64,000 bases of DNA from NCBI RefSeq assembly GCF_000166775.1, contig NC_014720.1:2636001-2700000 (forward strand), in the 5' to 3' direction. The DNA is from Caldicellulosiruptor kronotskyensis 2002 (GTDB lineage Bacteria; Bacillota; Thermoanaerobacteria; Caldicellulosiruptorales; Caldicellulosiruptoraceae). The notes beneath the pieces were generated by a model. That model was not told the origin of the DNA and did no database searches. It saw only the letters and a list, made by a program, of their open reading frames with translations. Shown piece after piece: positions 59,965-64,000 of the stretch. Numbering within the stretch: the stretch's first letter is position 1; every line of letters starts with the position of its first letter. Position numbers and translations under genes: made by a program.

Positions 59965-60062
59965 ACTCCTCAACAAAGAAAGGGGCGGAGGCAAAGGATA
60001 GAGTTCCTTTGCGCTTTTGCCGCCCCTTCCAAAATCTATTCTAAAAGGAGGAGTCTCTTTTT
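59965..60062 (+). ncRNA. Candidate structured RNA with three nested stems
   Basis: Three nested inverted pairs are visible: ACTCCTC (59965-59971) with GAGGAGT (60048-60054), AAGGGGCGG (59980-59988) with CCGCCCCTT (60020-60028), and GCAAAGGA (59991-59998) with TCCTTTGC (60005-60012). A run of T follows at 60058-60063. It is much GC-richer than its surroundings. It may be a small RNA with its own terminator or a large readthrough terminator. No known class was recognised. Confidence 0.5.
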
Positions 60063-60175
60063 TGCATCATCTGATCTTTTCTCATTTTCCTTTCTATATA
60101 ATATTTAACCCAAAATTTTTTAAAAAAGTATAAAGAAATGTTTAAAAATTTGTAAACAATCTTTTAACAAAAACA

Positions 60176-60187
60176 TGACAAATGTCA
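60176..60187. promoter_or_regulatory. Palindromic operator-like site before the ABC-2 operon
   Basis: TGACA-AA-TGTCA lies 82 bases upstream of the ATPase gene, in the right place for promoter control. The regulator is unknown; the two-component genes that seem to begin at the window end are candidates. Confidence 0.45.
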
Positions 60188-60268
60188 CTACAAAAATTTT
60201 CTTCAATAGTATATTCTAATATTGAAAGAAAAATCCTATTTAAATATTTAAGAAGGTGATGAAAAGTT

Positions 60269-61234
60269 ATGATTGCACTTGAAGTCAAAAACCTTGTAAA
60301 AAGATACGCAAATGTCTTGGCTCTTGACAATCTGTCACTGACAGTCAAAGAAGGCGAAGTCTTTGGACTTTTAGGACCAAATGGCGCAGGAAAAACCACT
60401 TTTATAAACTGCATACTGGGACTCACAAACATTGACAGAGGCGAAATTTATATATTCGAAAAACCTTTAAACAAAGCTTTAAAAGAGTTAAAATCACAAA
60501 TTGGAATTGTACCACAGGAAATTTCGCTCTACAGCAACCTAACTGTGTATGAAAACTTAAGCTTTTTTGGTTCGCTTTATAACCTCTCAGGGAAGCTTTT
60601 GAAAGAGAGAATAGAGTTTGCTTTAGAGTTTGTTCAGATGCAGGATAGCATCAAAAAACAGATCAAAAAACTGTCTGGCGGGATGAAAAGAAGAATAAAC
60701 ATTGCAGCAGCTCTTCTTAACAGCCCCAAACTTCTTATTATGGATGAGCCAACTGTTGGAATTGACATATACTCAAGAAAGCTAATTTTGGACTCTGTTC
60801 AGAAACTCTCTGAAAGCGGCATTACAATAATTTACACAACCCACTACATCGAAGAAGTTGACAGAATCTGTACATCTGTTGCGTTCATAAATAAAGGAAC
60901 AATCATAGAATATGGCTCAAAAGAATTTTTATTAAAAAAACTGTCAGATACAAATATTATCAGGATAAAATTGAGCAAGATTTTAGATGAGGTTCTGACA
61001 AAAATCAAAAACTTAGATGGAGTTGAAAGTGTAGCTTTTACTGGAGATGAACTTACAGTTTCTGTTGAAAAGTCAAAAAATCTTATAAAAGAGATTGTCG
61101 AAACTTTGTCTCAGGATGGATGTGAAATACTTTCCATATCTTATGAAAAGCCCACAATGGAAAAGCTCTACTTTGCAGTGATGGGCTATACCATAGATGA
61201 AAAAGGAGAGATTGTCCATGAGAGCAGCAGTTAA
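60269..61234 (+). CDS. ABC-2 type transporter, ATP-binding protein
   Basis: A 321-residue cytoplasmic ATPase. Walker A is GPNGAGKTT, the signature LSGGMKRR, Walker B LLIMDEPTVGID and H-loop YTTHYIEE. The C-terminal about 90 residues beyond the ATPase core (IRIKLSKILDEVLTK onward) are the extra domain common in drug and antibiotic exporters of the DrrA/NatA type. AAGGTGATG precedes ATG 60269. The end overlaps the first permease gene by 17 bases. Confidence 0.93.
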   Translation: MIALEVKNLVKRYANVLALDNLSLTVKEGEVFGLLGPNGAGKTTFINCILGLTNIDRGEIYIFEKPLNKALKELKSQIGIVPQEISLYSNLTVYENLSFFGSLYNLSGKLLKERIEFALEFVQMQDSIKKQIKKLSGGMKRRINIAAALLNSPKLLIMDEPTVGIDIYSRKLILDSVQKLSESGITIIYTTHYIEEVDRICTSVAFINKGTIIEYGSKEFLLKKLSDTNIIRIKLSKILDEVLTKIKNLDGVESVAFTGDELTVSVEKSKNLIKEIVETLSQDGCEILSISYEKPTMEKLYFAVMGYTIDEKGEIVHESSS

Positions 61235-62363
61235 AGCCTTTTTATATACTTTAAAAGAAAATGCTATGAGTATTCCTCTTCTTTCTATAATGCTAATTTT
61301 CCCAATCATCTTGATTTTCATCCTTGGAAATGCACTATCTGGATATTTTAAGCAAGCCAACATTCCAAAAATGAATATAATCATTGTTGAAGAAAATTTA
61401 AAACCAAGCATTTATGATACCGTTTTGAAATATGATAAAACTTTTTTAAAATTATTCAATGCAGAAATTTTTTCTTCCAAGTCGGCTGCACTGAAAAAGT
61501 TTTCTTCATCTAATAAATATGTTGCTGTTGTGACATTCAAAGAGCATCAAAGGAATAACCATTCAAATTATAGTCCTTTTGGGAATTTTGATATTGAAAT
61601 CTCCTCAAAAGGGGGTTCACAAGAAGCTGGATTTGTCAAAGTGTATTTTAATATTTTTGCAAACTACTACAAATTTGCAAGAAGTATTTATTCTCCTTCC
61701 GACATACCAAAATCAATAAATTTTGAATCTGCATTTTCAGGTCGCTTTCCAAGAGCTCTTGATTATTATGCTGTTACTATGGTTGTTATGATGGCACTGT
61801 ACGGCAGTTTTGGTGGCATCGCAGTTATAGAAGAAGAAAGACGTCAAAATACCTTAATAAGACTTTTTTCATCACCAAAAAGCCCATATGCTATATTCAT
61901 TGCAAAAGCGTTTGCTCAAATGGTATTTTTGTATGTTCAGCTCTGTATTATTGTAATATTTTCAAAATACATTTATCATGCAAACTGGGGTAACAACTTA
62001 ATACTTGTATTCCTGCTTTTGCTTGTATACAGCATATTTGCTATACTTCTTGGAGTTTTTGTTGCTCTTGTTGCTAAAAACTATATAGTTTCAAATGTGT
62101 TGGTAAGCTCACTTGCTATTGTATTTACATTTCTGGCAGGAGGATATGTGAGAGTTGACTTAGGAGAGGGGTTATTGAGTACTTTGAGAGAGTTTTTGCC
62201 AAATTATGCTGTGCAATCAGCAATCTTTAGTGTAATTTACAATCCTGCGGATATAAATCATTTTAAAAACGCTATAACATATCTTACTCTTCTTTGCTCA
62301 GTCATTTTCATTATTTGTACACTCTCGATAAGGAAGGTGAAATCATGGCAGTTTTCAGGATAA
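61218..62363 (+). CDS. ABC-2 type permease, first subunit
   Basis: A 381-residue permease with one N-terminal span (about residues 16-40), a large external loop (about 40-180) and five spans in the C-terminal half, the usual ABC-2 layout. VIEEERRQNTLIRLFSSPKSPY is the typical coupling segment (seen as EEERRQNTLIRLFSSP). I place the start at ATG 61218, preceded by GGAGAG, within the end of the ATPase gene. It overlaps the second permease by 19 bases. Confidence 0.9.
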   Translation: MRAAVKAFLYTLKENAMSIPLLSIMLIFPIILIFILGNALSGYFKQANIPKMNIIIVEENLKPSIYDTVLKYDKTFLKLFNAEIFSSKSAALKKFSSSNKYVAVVTFKEHQRNNHSNYSPFGNFDIEISSKGGSQEAGFVKVYFNIFANYYKFARSIYSPSDIPKSINFESAFSGRFPRALDYYAVTMVVMMALYGSFGGIAVIEEERRQNTLIRLFSSPKSPYAIFIAKAFAQMVFLYVQLCIIVIFSKYIYHANWGNNLILVFLLLLVYSIFAILLGVFVALVAKNYIVSNVLVSSLAIVFTFLAGGYVRVDLGEGLLSTLREFLPNYAVQSAIFSVIYNPADINHFKNAITYLTLLCSVIFIICTLSIRKVKSWQFSG

Positions 62364-63460
62364 ATATAAAAAGGCTATTAAAAGATAAATTTAATCTATT
62401 TTTGATGATTGTGCTTCCTTCTGTTGCAGTAGCTCTTTCGACATTTTTCACAACAAGTGTTGTTGAGACCACATACAAGATAGGAGTTATTATTGACAAA
62501 GATAAAAGCAACACAGCCGAACTTGTAGAGCAGCAACTCAGAAAATGCTTTGATGTAAAAATTTTTGACCCTCAAAAGTCTATTGCAAGCCAGATGGTCC
62601 AAAGCGGAGTTGACTGTGTTGTTGTGTTAAATAATAAGGCAGTTGATGATATTATAAACGAAAAAAGTAAAAATATTAAAATATACACCTTTGGCAAGTC
62701 TGAAACACACATTGTTTTAAAAGAATATTTAAACAGCATATTCAAGGTTCTTATTTCACAAAATAACATCAACAGCACAAGATTTTTAGAATCTTCTAAG
62801 TATATTTTTGAGCACTCACCTTTAGTATTAAGCAAACAACTTAAGCATGAGTCAAAAGCTATTTCAGTTTCATTTGCCTCAGGATTCTTTGTAATGTCAC
62901 TCTTCTGGCTCGCTTTAAATGCTTCAAACATTATACTAAAAGATTATCAAGAAAGAGTTATTATGAGGATTCTGTGCTCACCTGTTTCAAAACAAAGTTA
63001 CATTTTGCAATCTATATTGAGCATATTTGCGGTCATATTCTTACAGCTTTTATTCTTTATTGTGCTATGCAAGTATTTTTTCAGCTTTTCGTTTGGCGTA
63101 AACTTTTTGAGTGTATTACTGGTTCTTTCTATCTGCGGCTTTATGTTTGTTTCATTTGCTGTGATGTTCATAAGCATAGTAAATGATATTAAAAAACTTG
63201 CAGCTTTGAATTCTATGGTTGTAACAATCATGTGCATGGTTGGCGGCTGCTACTGGCCTCTTCACATTATGCCAAAGTTTATGCAAAAGTTAGCTCTTGT
63301 TTTTCCAACAACATATGCAACAAATCTTACGAAAAACATGCTAACAGGTAAACCCCTCGAAAGTATGCTGATTGACATATTGATAGTATTAGCATTTTGT
63401 GTGCTTTTTATCCTTGTTGGTATAAATCAGCTTTCCAAAAATGTAATTTCAAAAATGTAA
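62345..63460 (+). CDS. ABC-2 type permease, second subunit
   Basis: A 371-residue paralogue of the previous gene with the same layout: N-terminal span (residues about 15-38), external loop, then five spans. The coupling segment is LKDYQERVIMRILCSPVSKQ. ATG 62345 has GGAAGGTG 6 bases upstream, inside the previous gene. The two permeases probably form a heterodimer with the ATPase dimer. Substrate unknown; antibiotic or peptide export is the common role. Confidence 0.9.
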   Translation: MAVFRINIKRLLKDKFNLFLMIVLPSVAVALSTFFTTSVVETTYKIGVIIDKDKSNTAELVEQQLRKCFDVKIFDPQKSIASQMVQSGVDCVVVLNNKAVDDIINEKSKNIKIYTFGKSETHIVLKEYLNSIFKVLISQNNINSTRFLESSKYIFEHSPLVLSKQLKHESKAISVSFASGFFVMSLFWLALNASNIILKDYQERVIMRILCSPVSKQSYILQSILSIFAVIFLQLLFFIVLCKYFFSFSFGVNFLSVLLVLSICGFMFVSFAVMFISIVNDIKKLAALNSMVVTIMCMVGGCYWPLHIMPKFMQKLALVFPTTYATNLTKNMLTGKPLESMLIDILIVLAFCVLFILVGINQLSKNVISKM

Positions 63461-63546
63461 TTAAATAAATGCTTATATTTTCTCACATTAATCTCTCAAA
63501 TATGATAAAATGTTTGTAAGAAAATAATTAATTGATATAAAATACC

Positions 63547-64000
63547 ATGTTATCACTTATTGTGACTTTATATACCTTCTTTAGTCTATACATCAATCAA
63601 AAAATTTCAAAAGTTACAATTTTGTTTTTGCTTGTATTTTTGATATTAGATTTTGCAAAAACTGAATATTTAAAATCAAGATTTTTTGTTTTAACAATAT
63701 CTTTTGTCCAGTTTATCTTAATTACAATTTCCATCAAACTTTTTGGATGGGAATTTTCATTTTTTATTCCCTGCTCAATGAGCATATTCTGGGATTATAA
63801 AAACAAACTTGCATCGCTGCTAATAGCCTTTTTATTATTGATATTTATGTTCTTTGTACCTGCAAATTTTGCAAAAGATTATTTTTTAATCTGTATATTT
63901 GTTCTTTACTCAAAATCAGCTTTCCAAATGCTTCAAGAAAGCAAACAAAAGTATATTCAGAACATAGATAACCTGAGACTTTTAAATCTTCAACTGAGCA
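63547..64000 (+). CDS. Membrane protein, probable sensor histidine kinase N-terminus (runs off window)
   Basis: An open frame from ATG 63547 continues to the last base. It encodes about 151 residues, starting LSLIVTLYTFFSLYINQK. About five hydrophobic segments are followed by a charged helix (SKQKYIQNIDNLRLLNLQL) that looks like the linker to a dimerisation domain. With an ABC-2 transporter directly upstream, this layout suits an intramembrane-sensing kinase of the LiaS/DesK kind. No kinase motif is inside the window, so this is inference. The ribosome-binding site is weak. Confidence 0.6.
   Translation, partial: MLSLIVTLYTFFSLYINQKISKVTILFLLVFLILDFAKTEYLKSRFFVLTISFVQFILITISIKLFGWEFSFFIPCSMSIFWDYKNKLASLLIAFLLLIFMFFVPANFAKDYFLICIFVLYSKSAFQMLQESKQKYIQNIDNLRLLNLQLS

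Overview
The window is an AT-rich, Gram-positive type segment. Gene content (fructose PTS operon with DeoR-type regulator, purR-spoVG pair, acetyl xylan esterase, GH13 and other carbohydrate-active enzymes, TM287/288-like ABC exporter) and protein style suggest a thermophilic, plant-biomass-degrading clostridial relative, most like Caldicellulosiruptor. That assignment is inference from recognition, not from a search.

Layout. 1-3.5 kb: end of an unrecognised protein, a small and a large membrane protein, a TnpB scrap, and a CE7 acetyl xylan esterase behind a perfect palindromic operator. 3.7-9.4 kb: a complete minus-strand fructose PTS operon (fruR-fruK-IIA-IIBC-ptsH-ptsI) driven by a perfect-consensus promoter with paired operator repeats. 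9.5-10.1 kb: two decayed gene fragments. 10.1-17.8 kb: an atypical GH13 protein under a LacI-type operator, a large SPFH protein with an internal duplication, and a membrane-anchored TIM-barrel protein of 1051 residues.

17.8-48.5 kb is a defence island. A degenerate TnpB insertion sequence lies directly upstream of a plus-strand type III-B operon (cmr2-3-1-4-5-6). An IS21-type transposase remnant separates it from a CRISPR array in which I counted 177 repeats (176 spacers) over 11.6 kb. The array is read from the minus strand: its leader, with a recognisable promoter, lies on the right, and its degenerate trailer repeat on the left. To the right lies a minus-strand type I-B (Tneap/Cst-like) operon, cas6-cas8-small helical protein-cas7-cas5-cas3-cas4-cas1-cas2, running toward the leader. 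The Cmr module has no cas6, no adaptation genes and no CARF effector here, so both systems probably use the one array. cas2 appears to begin at ATC where homologues would have ATG. Several spacers translate into recognisable phage-like protein motifs, and three spacers occur twice.

48.7-64 kb: a DUF4129-like membrane protein, a divergent polysaccharide deacetylase, a secreted protein, spoVG and purR, a MarR-controlled heterodimeric ABC exporter with one degenerate ATP site, a DUF554 protein, a candidate structured RNA, an ABC-2 type transporter operon, and the start of what may be a sensor kinase running off the end.
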